NCBI GenBank assembly: GCA_015486505.1
Contig: WFRP01000190.1
Span: forward strand, 1-25,191
Direction: 5' to 3'
DNA: 25,191 bases
Source of the DNA: Pseudomonadota bacterium
GTDB taxonomy: Bacteria > Desulfobacterota > Anaeroferrophillalia > Anaeroferrophillales > Tharpellaceae
The translations under genes were made by a program, and so were the position numbers. Positions 6,491 to 13,814 of this stretch are shown piece after piece. The notes below the pieces were generated by a model. The model had not been told where the DNA came from and did not search any database. It saw only the letters and a list, made by a program, of their open reading frames with translations. The first letter of the stretch is position 1, and every line of letters begins with the position of its first letter.

Positions 6491-7864
6491 GTGACAATTT
6501 TGCGCGCCGCAGTTATCAACCTGGGTTGCCCCAAGAATGAAGTCGATGCGGAAAAACTGCTCCAGCTTCTGCTTGAAGAAGGTTTTAACCTGGTCGCTGA
6601 GCCCGCAGACGCTGAAGTTATAATTGTCAATACCTGCGCTTTTATTCAACCCGCGGTTGAGGAAGCCATCAATTCAATCCTCAATCTTGCCGAAAACAAG
6701 AAAACCGCGAACTGTCGGATTCTTGCGGTCGGCGGCTGCCTGCCGCAAAGATACGGTGCGGATCTGCTTAAGGAAATGCCGGAAATCGATATTCTGGCCG
6801 GGGCCGACAGCTTTCCTGAGATTCCGGCGGCAATCAGGGATTTCAAACCGGGAGAACCGCCCCGCAACCTGGTGCGGCAAACCTGTGATTTAAATTACAG
6901 CAATGCCCTGCGGCTGCCGCAGTTGGTTTCGGCACCACGAGCTTTCAGTTACCTTAAAATCGCCGAAGGTTGCGACCACCGCTGCTCCTATTGTATGATT
7001 CCGGCAATTAAAGGCCGGCAACAAAGTTTCCCGTTGCCGATTCTGCTCGCGCACGCCAGAAAGATGGTAAGTGACGGCGTCAAAGAACTTAATGTGATAG
7101 CTCAGGATATTACTGCATATGGCCGGGATTTAAGCGAAAAACCATCTTTGTGCGACCTTTTGAACAAGTTGTTGCAAATCCCTGATTTGGAGCGTTTGCG
7201 TCTGCTTTACGCTTATCCGCACCGGGTTTCCGCTGAGTTAATCAGGCTGCTGGCGACGGAGAATAAACTGTGCCGCTATCTTGATATTCCGATTCAGCAT
7301 ATCAGTGATTCCGTCCTGAAAGCAATGGGCCGCCCGGAAAAAGGGGTAACGATTCAGCGGACTCTGGAAAAATTAAAAACCGAGGTTCCTGATATCTTTC
7401 TGCGCTCTACAGTGATGGTTGGTTTTCCGGGAGAAACAGAAGCTGATTTCAAGGAACTCTTAAACTTTATCGAAAAAGGTTTTTTTGCTTATCTAGGAGC
7501 GTTTCCCTACTCGGCGGAGTCCGGCAGCCGGGCGGCCGCGCTCCCGCAACAGGTTGCCGACGAGGTTAAAACCGAGCGTTTACAGGCGGTGCTCGCGGCC
7601 CAGCAAGAGATTACCGAGCGATGGCTGCGGGCAAAAATCGGCTGCCGGGAGCGGGTAGTAATTGAAGGCTTAAGTCAGGAAAGCGATCTTCTTTTGCAGG
7701 GACGCTGTGACTTTCAGGCCCCGGAGATCGACGGTGTGACCTACATAACCGAGATCGACGGTGACATCTCTCCGGGACTTATGGTTGAAGCTGAAATTTA
7801 TGACAGCCATGAATTCGATCTCTTTGCCCGGGTCGTAGAGACCGGCACAAAAATAGCTTGTTAA
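6491..7864 (+). CDS. rimO: Ribosomal protein S12 methylthiotransferase RimO
   Basis: The 457-residue protein has the three-part MTTase layout: an N-terminal UPF0004 domain with C13, C49 and C83 for one 4Fe-4S cluster, the radical-SAM motif CDHRCSYC (C161, C165, C168), and a C-terminal TRAM-like region. INLGCPKNEVD at the N-terminus is characteristic of RimO rather than MiaB. It adds a methylthio group to an aspartate of ribosomal protein S12. The start is GTG at 6491, six bases after ilvE; the AGGA box is only three bases from it, so a TTG at 6500 is a weaker alternative. It stops one base before rsmE, another rRNA/ribosome modification gene. Confidence 0.94.
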   Translation: MTILRAAVINLGCPKNEVDAEKLLQLLLEEGFNLVAEPADAEVIIVNTCAFIQPAVEEAINSILNLAENKKTANCRILAVGGCLPQRYGADLLKEMPEIDILAGADSFPEIPAAIRDFKPGEPPRNLVRQTCDLNYSNALRLPQLVSAPRAFSYLKIAEGCDHRCSYCMIPAIKGRQQSFPLPILLAHARKMVSDGVKELNVIAQDITAYGRDLSEKPSLCDLLNKLLQIPDLERLRLLYAYPHRVSAELIRLLATENKLCRYLDIPIQHISDSVLKAMGRPEKGVTIQRTLEKLKTEVPDIFLRSTVMVGFPGETEADFKELLNFIEKGFFAYLGAFPYSAESGSRAAALPQQVADEVKTERLQAVLAAQQEITERWLRAKIGCRERVVIEGLSQESDLLLQGRCDFQAPEIDGVTYITEIDGDISPGLMVEAEIYDSHEFDLFARVVETGTKIAC

Positions 7865-7865
7865 A

Positions 7866-8600
7866 ATGTCACGACTGGCTTTTACTGAAGCAATCACTGA
7901 AAACCGGGCCGCTTTTGCCGAAAATGAGTTTCAGCATCAGATAAAGGTTCTGCGCCGGCAGCAAGGTGATTTAATTAAATTTCTTGACGGGCGCGGAGTC
8001 CAATATGAAGGCCGGATCGTAAGTATTGACAAGCGAAAAAAATGGTTTCAGGCTGAAATTACTAAAATTCGGCCGGCGGCGCCCCCGGCCCCGTTACACC
8101 TTTTAGTTGCCTTACCAAAAGGCGGCAAACTTGATTCTATTATTCAGAAGGCGGTTGAGTTGGGCGTAACCGGGATCACCCCGCTGCTGACCGAGAGAAC
8201 TGAAGTTCGCCTGAAGGCGGTTAATAAAATTTGCGCCCGGATGGAGCACTGGCACAAGATTGCCGTTGCCGCCATCAAACAGAGCGACAATCCTTATTTA
8301 CCCATAATCTCAGAACCGCGGGAGATTACGCGGCTGCAGCTTGAACCGGCGGCGGAGAACTCGCGGAGAATCGTTTTTCACCCGGCGGCCGCAAATATAT
8401 CTCTGAATGAGTTAAATATCGACAAAAACGCTATTGTAACTCTGGCTCTGGGGCCGGAAGGCGGCTTTACTGAATCTGAGATTGAACAGTTTAAATCCTT
8501 GCGCTTTTTACCGGTCGGACTCGGCAAAAGAATTTTGCGCCTGGAAACCGCCGTGGTTTCAGCCTTAACCTTAATTCAATATTTAAGAAACTCTTTCTGA
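7866..8600 (+). CDS. rsmE: 16S rRNA (uracil-1498-N3)-methyltransferase RsmE
   Basis: The 244-residue protein has an N-terminal PUA-like domain (about residues 1-70) and a C-terminal SPOUT methyltransferase domain with the knot motifs ALGPEGGFT (194-202) and LGKRILRLETA (219-229). The LPKGGKLDSIIQKAVELGV segment near residue 83 is also family-typical. It methylates U1498 of 16S rRNA. It begins one base after the rimO stop codon, giving likely translational coupling. Length is normal. Confidence 0.93.
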   Translation: MSRLAFTEAITENRAAFAENEFQHQIKVLRRQQGDLIKFLDGRGVQYEGRIVSIDKRKKWFQAEITKIRPAAPPAPLHLLVALPKGGKLDSIIQKAVELGVTGITPLLTERTEVRLKAVNKICARMEHWHKIAVAAIKQSDNPYLPIISEPREITRLQLEPAAENSRRIVFHPAAANISLNELNIDKNAIVTLALGPEGGFTESEIEQFKSLRFLPVGLGKRILRLETAVVSALTLIQYLRNSF

Positions 8601-8636
8601 CTCCGCAAATTATGCAGATCTTCTGGAGGATTTATT

Positions 8637-9383
8637 ATGAAATGCCCTAAATGCAGCTACACAAGTTTTGATTATCTGCAGGAGTGCAAAAAATGTGGTG
8701 AGATTCTTGATGACAGTCGTAAATCTCTTAATCTGAGAATGGGGGTTCCCACTATTTTCGCTGAACTTGCTAATCACAATGAGGTTGAGGACAACCTTGA
8801 TCAACCGGCTGCCGATAACGGTTTTGACGAAGATCAGGAAGATGCGGCTGCCGGCGAATTCTTACTTGGTAATAAATTTCCAGAAACGGCCGAAAATGAC
8901 CTTAACGCCGCCGGTGATGACAATCTCGACTTCTCGAATGAGCTGGAACTCAGCGGCCTGGGCAGTATGGACACTATGGAGGTCCGCAACGAATCCGAAT
9001 TCGAATCAGCGCCGCAGAAAAATATTGTTCTGAATGATCTTGAATTATCACCCTCTTTTTCCGGTGATGACAAGCCTGACAATGAGCCTGAGACCTTAAA
9101 AACAGGCTCTCCGTCACTTGTCGGCAACGATCCTGATATTTTCAAAAAATCAGCCGTATTGGAAGCCGGCCAATCCGGGGAGCAACAACTTGAAGATGAT
9201 ATTGCCCATGAATTATCAATTGATGATGCTGAAATCGATTTCGACCTGACAGAATCTCTGGGCGCGGAAACTGCGGCCGGAGAAAACGATGTCAACAATG
9301 ACGCTGCCATCGAACTGGAACTGGATATGGATGATGATGAGAGCCTGGATGATTTGCTGGCCGATCTTGAAAAAAAAGATTGA
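8637..9383 (+). CDS. Zinc-ribbon protein with long acidic disordered tail
   Basis: The 248-residue protein starts with a short zinc ribbon, CPKC at residues 3-6 and CKKC at 17-20. About 200 residues follow that are rich in Asp, Glu, Asn, Ser and Leu and have no predicted fold, ending in a dense acidic segment (DMDDDESLDDLLADLE). There is no signal peptide or membrane segment, so it should be cytoplasmic. A strong TGGAGG site precedes the ATG and the gene lies 36 bases after rsmE, ahead of a terminator, so it ends the ilvE-rimO-rsmE transcript. I do not recognise a function. Zinc-ribbon-plus-linker proteins can act as scaffolds or nucleic-acid binders, but that is only a guess. Confidence 0.75.
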   Translation: MKCPKCSYTSFDYLQECKKCGEILDDSRKSLNLRMGVPTIFAELANHNEVEDNLDQPAADNGFDEDQEDAAAGEFLLGNKFPETAENDLNAAGDDNLDFSNELELSGLGSMDTMEVRNESEFESAPQKNIVLNDLELSPSFSGDDKPDNEPETLKTGSPSLVGNDPDIFKKSAVLEAGQSGEQQLEDDIAHELSIDDAEIDFDLTESLGAETAAGENDVNNDAAIELELDMDDDESLDDLLADLEKKD

Positions 9384-9428
9384 AAGCCGCGTCAAGCCCA
9401 AGGGGGATTTATTCGCGGGGTAGACGGC

Positions 9429-9460
9429 AAAAAAAGGAGAGCAATTGCTCTCCTTTTTTT
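9429..9460. terminator. Perfectly palindromic bidirectional terminator
   Basis: GGAGAGCAATTGCTCTCC is a perfect stem flanked by seven A on the left and seven T on the right. It can end the plus-strand ilvE run and, from the other side, the SPFH gene transcript. The family B insertion now separates it from the SPFH stop codon by about 265 bases. Confidence 0.9.
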
Positions 9461-9489
9461 GTATAATCGATTTTGATTTAGGCTTATTT

Positions 9490-9722
9490 GTAACTATTCA
9501 GCCGAATCCGGGGTCGGGCGCGGTTTTTCTCCGCTAGGGGTTAAGATTTCTGTTTTTCCTTTAAGCTCGCTGCGCCCGCCTCGCAAAACTCGCTTACGCT
9601 CAAACAGTTGCAATGCTAATGGGCTCCCGCTCGCTTCCGAAAAACAACGAAATCGTTTCCGCAACCGCTGACGACCCCCCCGCCCCCTCCAGAAGGCGGG
9701 GGGGATTTGGCTGAATAGTTAC
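9490..9722 (+). mobile_element. Complete family B miniature inverted-repeat transposon (MITE)
   Basis: The 233-bp element has terminal inverted repeats GTAACTATTCAGCC/GGCTGAATAGTTAC, extending imperfectly to about 18 bp. A perfect 8-bp target duplication, GCTTATTT, lies at 9482-9489 and 9723-9730. There is no coding sequence. Inside are a GC-rich hairpin near the right end (about 9674-9704) and smaller stems. The GTAA ends and 8-bp duplications match what is known for the IS66 family, so an IS66-type transposase acting in trans is inferred. The second target copy contains the stop codon of the SPFH gene (9725-9727). Apart from the terminator, nothing else fills 9384-9724. Confidence 0.93.
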
Positions 9723-9724
9723 GC

Positions 9725-10795
9725 TTATTTTTTATTTTCAGAACCTGAATCTGCCGGCAGCGGGGCGGAAAGTTCGCTGATTCCGGCGGCAATTCCGGCC
9801 AGCCCCGGATCGTCGGCGGCAGGATTCACACAATTACGCTGGGCCCAGGCATCAGCCAGAGAATCGGCAATGCGATAGCGCAGGAAGCGTTCTCCGTCAA
9901 CCCCGGAAAAAACATCAGCCGCGGCTTCTATCTGCATAGCTTCGGCTTTGGCTTTGCTCCGAACCAGTAAAACCTCAGCTTTGATTTTCTCCGCGGTAAC
10001 CCAGTTTTTAGCGGCAACAATCTGGGCTTCCGAAGCCATAATAACGCTCTCTTTCCGGGCCTCGGCATCCTGTAAAGCGGCCTTTCTCCGGCCCTTTGCC
10101 AGTTCTTCAGTTTCCTGAGCCGCGACGGCCGCCGCCTTGACCTTGATTTTATTTACCTCGATCAAAGCCCGAGTCTGTTTAATCTCTTCATTCTTCTTTA
10201 AAAGTTCCGGCGAAAAGTTGAATTTACCGCATTTCAAAACCGTCAATTCCACCCCGCGGGAAGCAAGCTGCTGGTTGACTTTAGCTTTAACATCGGCAAT
10301 GTATTCAGAGCGTTTCTCACCCTGAAAAAAAAGTTCAGCATCATAATGAGAGCCGATATCCTGGGAAACGGCAACGGCGATACTGTTGATAATTTCAGTA
10401 ATATCGGTGTCGGCGGATGCGGCCAGGTATTGCCCGGCCTTTTCCGGGATTATTCTATACCAGGCTGAAAATTCAACCGAGACGGTATCTCCGTCTTTTG
10501 TTGTGATCGCAATCCCGGGCGCCCCGGAGTCTTCCCCTCCGGAAAGTTTGAGTTCTTTTTCATTGATTTCCACCCGGGCTAAAGTATCGCTGATCGGGTT
10601 ATAACCCGAAATAAACCAATAATGTTTGCCGGGCGCCAAAACGACAAGGTTGTCCCCCGCGTCAGCCGCTCCGGTCATGACCACCCCCCTCTGGTTGGCG
10701 GCAATCACCGGTGCATAATAATAACTCGCCGCAATTAAAGCCGCGCCACCTGAGAGGATAACCAGAATCACAACTACCTTAATCAATCTGTTCAT
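9725..10795 (-). CDS. Membrane-anchored SPFH/Band 7 domain protein
   Basis: The 356-residue protein has one N-terminal membrane segment (residues 5-27), then an SPFH/Band 7 domain (about 30-210) and an Ala/Glu/Lys-rich coiled coil (about 215-300), the usual layout of stomatin/prohibitin-like proteins. It should form oligomeric membrane assemblies. It is distinct from HflK and HflC, which are also in this window, and I cannot assign a subfamily. AAGGA lies about 12 bases before the ATG. It stands alone behind the tatBC run, and its stop codon is inside the 8-bp target duplication of a MITE. Confidence 0.8.
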   Translation of the reverse strand: MNRLIKVVVILVILSGGAALIAASYYYAPVIAANQRGVVMTGAADAGDNLVVLAPGKHYWFISGYNPISDTLARVEINEKELKLSGGEDSGAPGIAITTKDGDTVSVEFSAWYRIIPEKAGQYLAASADTDITEIINSIAVAVSQDIGSHYDAELFFQGEKRSEYIADVKAKVNQQLASRGVELTVLKCGKFNFSPELLKKNEEIKQTRALIEVNKIKVKAAAVAAQETEELAKGRRKAALQDAEARKESVIMASEAQIVAAKNWVTAEKIKAEVLLVRSKAKAEAMQIEAAADVFSGVDGERFLRYRIADSLADAWAQRNCVNPAADDPGLAGIAAGISELSAPLPADSGSENKK

Positions 10796-10903
10796 AATTT
10801 AATAAATCCTTAAAGCAAGCATTAACAAAGAGGAGTATCGGCAAATCAGTTTCCGACCGACATTCTTTTAACACATTTTACACAGAAGAAACAAGCAGGC
10901 CCT

Positions 10904-10932
10904 TCTTAGCAAATCATCTTGACTTTCGTCAA
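10904..10932 (-). promoter_or_regulatory. Weak candidate promoter of the SPFH gene
   Basis: TTGACG (10932-10927) lies 17 bases from CTAAGA (10909-10904) on the minus strand. The -35 box is inside a perfect inverted repeat, TTGAC-tttc-GTCAA (10919-10932). The -10 box is poor, so only the -35/inverted repeat is convincing. Confidence 0.25.
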
Positions 10933-10961
10933 CCTTTTCAATGACATTTTCCAATCTTTTT

Positions 10962-11561
10962 TCACAGGCTACCTTTACCTAAACGAATGATTTCACTCTC
11001 GTCACCGGTCAGATCCAGAATCGTTGACGATTCCGAATCAATATTGCCGGCATCAAAAAGGAAGCTCACCTGATTTTGATAAGCGGCCTCCAAAGATAAA
11101 ACCGAATCTTCACTCTGGGTCGCGATTTCCTTAACGCTGACTGCCAGCAAGGCCGTGTCAAGTTCAGCCGGGATAGTTAAACAGGCCGGATGATCCGGTG
11201 TCCGGATTCCCACCGTCCGCCGCTTCGTCAAAACCATTTTCGGCACCAGCCGCGAAGCCGGCAGAATAAAAGTGTAGGGGCCGGGAATCAAACTTTTCAT
11301 CAGACGATAAGCCGGATTACCGACATTCGCGTAAAGACTTATATTTTTCAAGTCGGCGCAAAAGAGGGTTATCTTTTTTTCATGCCGGCCGCTATTTAAA
11401 CTGTAAAGATTTTTGATCCCTTTTTTACTGCCCAGGGAACAGACTGCGGCATAATTGGTATCAGTCGGAATTATCGCCAGCGCCCCGTTTTCCAACTCGC
11501 TGAGAACCCGCGACAATTGCCGGGTTTTGGGTAAACCTCCGTATAAACTGAGAACGTCCAT
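10962..11561 (-). CDS. YrdC/Sua5/YciO-family protein (threonylcarbamoyladenylate synthase-like)
   Basis: The 199-residue protein has the family motif IIPTDTNYAA (about residues 30-39), a KKITLFC segment, PGPYTFILPAS and KRRTVGIRTPDHP. YrdC/Sua5 proteins make threonylcarbamoyl-AMP for the t6A37 tRNA modification; the YciO branch is related and its activity is less certain. This sequence resembles the YciO type in spacing. The ATG at 11561 sits nine bases after AAGGAG; a TTG one codon earlier is an alternative. It follows tatC by 34 bases and probably shares its transcript. Confidence 0.8.
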   Translation of the reverse strand: MDVLSLYGGLPKTRQLSRVLSELENGALAIIPTDTNYAAVCSLGSKKGIKNLYSLNSGRHEKKITLFCADLKNISLYANVGNPAYRLMKSLIPGPYTFILPASRLVPKMVLTKRRTVGIRTPDHPACLTIPAELDTALLAVSVKEIATQSEDSVLSLEAAYQNQVSFLFDAGNIDSESSTILDLTGDESEIIRLGKGSL

Positions 11562-11595
11562 CAACTACTTCTCCTTAAAGTAAGCGTATAAGACA

Positions 11596-12366
11596 TTAAT
11601 CGTTCTCAATTTTTTCAGCCCTTTTGCGGCCGCAAATGCGGGCGACGATTATACTTATTTCATACAAAACAATAATCGGCCCGGCCATCATCAACTGACT
11701 GGCAACATCCGGCGGCGTCAGCACCGCGGCAATCACAAAGGATGCCAGAATCGCGTATTTGCGTTTATTGATGAGGGTTTCAGCCCGAATCAGCCCGAAC
11801 ATGGCTAAAAAAGCGGTTACCACCGGCAGTTCGAAAACCACTCCGAAAGCGAACAACATGCGCACGGCAAACGAAAAATACTCCCGCACCGACGGCATCG
11901 GCCGGATAAAATCAGTGGCAAAGCCCATAAAAAACTTGAAACCGAACGGGAAGACGACAAAGTACCCGAACAGAGCCCCACCGACAAAAAATATTGACGC
12001 GAAAAAAACGAAGGGAAAGACATAACGTTTTTCTTCAGCGTAAAGTCCCGGGGCTGTAAACCTCCAGATCTGAAAAATAATTACCGGAGAAGCAATGAAG
12101 AAACCGGCCAGCAGAGAAATTTTGAGATAGGTAAAGAAAGTTTCGGTCAAACCGGTAAAAATCAGTCCGCCATCAGCCGGCATCACGGCCAGAAGCGGCG
12201 CCATGAGAATCTTAAAAAGCTCTTCCGAAAAATAGTAAGAGACCAGTGTTCCGACCCCGATTGCAGCGACAGCAATAATCAAACGGCGGCGCAGTTCTTC
12301 GAGGTGTTCGGTCAGCAGCATCTCACTTTCTTGAGCGCCTGCATTTTTACTATCCGACAAACTCAT
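11596..12366 (-). CDS. tatC: Sec-independent protein translocase TatC
   Basis: The 256-residue protein has the cytoplasmic N-terminal signature LTEHLEELRRRLI (residues 18-30) and six hydrophobic segments, as expected for TatC, which recognises twin-arginine signal peptides together with TatB and exports folded proteins. The FIASPVIIFQIWRFTAPGLY segment is family-typical. Its start overlaps the end of the tatB-like gene by four bases. A Tat system fits a cell that exports folded cofactor-bearing enzymes. Confidence 0.95.
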   Translation of the reverse strand: MSLSDSKNAGAQESEMLLTEHLEELRRRLIIAVAAIGVGTLVSYYFSEELFKILMAPLLAVMPADGGLIFTGLTETFFTYLKISLLAGFFIASPVIIFQIWRFTAPGLYAEEKRYVFPFVFFASIFFVGGALFGYFVVFPFGFKFFMGFATDFIRPMPSVREYFSFAVRMLFAFGVVFELPVVTAFLAMFGLIRAETLINKRKYAILASFVIAAVLTPPDVASQLMMAGPIIVLYEISIIVARICGRKRAEKIEND

Positions 12367-12689
12367 GACGAAATTTCTTTTTTATGACTATCGTCCTTAT
12401 TTTCCGCCGCAGTTGCATCAGCGACATTACTGCCGGCGTTCTCCGCATCCTCGGGAACTACAGGATAGGTAATTTTAGTGACTTCACGGCGTTGTTCAGC
12501 TTTTTTGCGCTCAGCTTCAAAATTACTGTCATCCTGATAAATACTTTCCTTGAAATCATCCGCGGTCTTGCGAAATTCCGCCATACCTTTCCCCAGAGTT
12601 CGGGCCAGTTCCGGCAATTTCTTGGGGCCAACAACCAGAAGCGCCACTATCAATATCAGGATAATTTCAGTAATGCCGATTCCAAACAT
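12363..12689 (-). CDS. tatB: Twin-arginine translocase subunit TatB (TatA/B family)
   Basis: The 108-residue protein has a single N-terminal membrane helix beginning MFGIGITEIILIL, then VGPKKLPELARTLGKGM, an amphipathic helix and a charged tail. The MFxIG start and Glu8 favour TatB over TatA, but the families grade into each other. It forms the receptor with TatC, encoded directly downstream with a four-base overlap. AAGGG is seven bases before the ATG. A degenerate family B element lies just upstream, and the best promoter match is inside it. Confidence 0.87.
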   Translation of the reverse strand: MFGIGITEIILILIVALLVVGPKKLPELARTLGKGMAEFRKTADDFKESIYQDDSNFEAERKKAEQRREVTKITYPVVPEDAENAGSNVADATAAENKDDSHKKEISS

Positions 12690-12711
12690 AAAGATACCCT
12701 TTTAACTATTT

Positions 12712-12854
12712 CTAACTATTCAGGCGTTAAAAAATTTGACTGGTATTTACGTTTACTATCAGGAAAAGTCAACTTAAATGTGCCGGTACAACAAAATACC
12801 AACCGCCTGGCGGAGAAAAGTCGCACCCGCCCCCGGATTTCAATGGATAGTTGC
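12712..12854 (-). repeat. Degenerate family B relic
   Basis: Diverged ends CTAACTATTCAGG (12712-12724) and GGATAGTTGC (12845-12854) frame the region. The right part (about 12799-12854) aligns with the family B segment around CGCCTGGCGGAGAAAA. The middle does not align and no target duplication remains. It lies between tatB and the ferredoxin terminator and is apparently an old, eroded copy. Confidence 0.7.
12744..12772 (-). promoter_or_regulatory. Candidate promoter of tatB-tatC inside the family B relic
   Basis: TTGACT (12772-12767) and TAAATA (12749-12744) are 17 bases apart on the minus strand, about 55 bases before the tatB start. The -35 box matches 5 of 6 positions and the -10 box 3 of 6. 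Confidence 0.4.
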
Positions 12855-12862
12855 GCCAGGTC

Positions 12863-12897
12863 AAAAAAAAGGGCTGTCATAAAGACAGCCCTTTTTT
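12863..12897. terminator. Intrinsic terminator after the ferredoxin gene
   Basis: GGGCTGTC-ataaa-GACAGCCC forms a perfect 8-bp stem with an A-run on the left and a T-run on the right. On the minus strand it follows the ferredoxin stop codon by about 40 bases. Confidence 0.92.
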
Positions 12898-12939
12898 GAG
12901 TTGAGTAATTACCTTTTACAGCAATTTTTACCAGAGAAA

Positions 12940-13107
12940 TTACTTCTCATCAATTGCTTCAGTCGGGCATACTTCAACACAGGAACCACAGTCAACGCAT
13001 TTATCCTGGTCGATTACATAAACATCGCCGGCTTCGCTGATTGCATCTTCAGGACACTCTTCCGCACAAGTACCACAAGCAACACATTCATCATTAATTA
13101 CGTACAT
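12940..13107 (-). CDS. 2[4Fe-4S] ferredoxin (clostridial type)
   Basis: The 55-residue protein carries two complete cluster motifs, C8-x2-C11-x2-C14-x3-C18-P and C37-x2-C40-x2-C43-x3-C47-P. It is a low-potential soluble electron carrier typical of anaerobes. I chose the ATG at 13107 because GGAGG lies five bases before it; the longer frame, starting at 13134 or 13119, would put that ribosome site inside the gene. It stands alone between frr and its own terminator. Confidence 0.95.
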   Translation of the reverse strand: MYVINDECVACGTCAEECPEDAISEAGDVYVIDQDKCVDCGSCVEVCPTEAIDEK

Positions 13108-13112
13108 CGTTT

Positions 13113-13117
13113 CCTCC
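13113..13117 (-). promoter_or_regulatory. Ribosome binding site that fixes the ferredoxin start
   Basis: GGAGG on the minus strand, five bases before the ATG at 13107. An upstream in-frame ATG (13119) overlaps this site and so is unlikely to be the start. Confidence 0.8.
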
Positions 13118-13223
13118 ATTTTAGGGTTCCGCAACCTTTGAAAATATCTCTGTATATTTTACAATGGTTACGGTTTTTATTGAGCCGCCATCCAAAAAAG
13201 CGACTTAAAAAACTAAAAAAACA

Positions 13224-13793
13224 CTAAATCGACATTACTTCTTTTTCTTTTTCGCTGATAATTTCATCAACCTTTTTGACAAAATCATCAGTCAGTTTTT
13301 GAATATCTACCTGCCCGCGCTTATTTTCATCTTCACTTATATCTTTATCTTTTTCCAGGCTTTTGAGCATTTCTATCGCATCCCGGCGATTGGAACGTAT
13401 TGAAATCTTGCCGGTTTCACCAATCTTTTTAACGACTTTAACCAACTCTTTGCGACGCTCTTCAGTCGGACGCGGAATCGCCAGACGAATCTGCTTGCCG
13501 TCATTACTCGGATTAATTCCCAAATCGGACTTATTGATGGCTTTTTCAATTACGGGAATAATTGAAGTATCCCAGGGCTGAATCGAAATCATCCGGCTTT
13601 CGGGGATTGCCAGAGAAGCGACCTGATTCAAGGGGGTTAAAGTACCGAAATAGTCGATCTTGATACCATCCAGCAGAGATAAAGAGGCCCGGCCGGTTCG
13701 CACCCGGCCCAATTCCCGCGTCAGAGCTTCAATCGCTTTCTGCATCCCCGCTTTACAATCGTCAAGAACTTCCGTTACCATTTCCCGACTCAT
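13224..13793 (-). CDS. frr: Ribosome recycling factor
   Basis: The 189-residue protein matches RRF throughout: GRVRTGRASLSLLDGI near residue 29, PESRMISIQPWD near 65, and the C-terminal PRPTEERRKELVK helix. It splits post-termination ribosomes with EF-G. AGGAG lies six bases before the ATG, fixing this start over M5. It follows pyrH by 21 bases in the conserved rpsB-tsf-pyrH-frr order. No clear terminator follows it before the ferredoxin gene. Confidence 0.96.
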   Translation of the reverse strand: MSREMVTEVLDDCKAGMQKAIEALTRELGRVRTGRASLSLLDGIKIDYFGTLTPLNQVASLAIPESRMISIQPWDTSIIPVIEKAINKSDLGINPSNDGKQIRLAIPRPTEERRKELVKVVKKIGETGKISIRSNRRDAIEMLKSLEKDKDISEDENKRGQVDIQKLTDDFVKKVDEIISEKEKEVMSI

Positions 13794-13814
13794 TTCAAAC
13801 TCCTCTTTATAAGC

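Noticed and set aside
9490..9722. Insertion sequence with transposase
   Set aside because: At 233 bp there is no coding room; it is a non-autonomous derivative.
12901..13227. Plus-strand frame across the ferredoxin gene
   Set aside because: It is antisense to a ferredoxin with two intact cluster motifs and a strong ribosome site.
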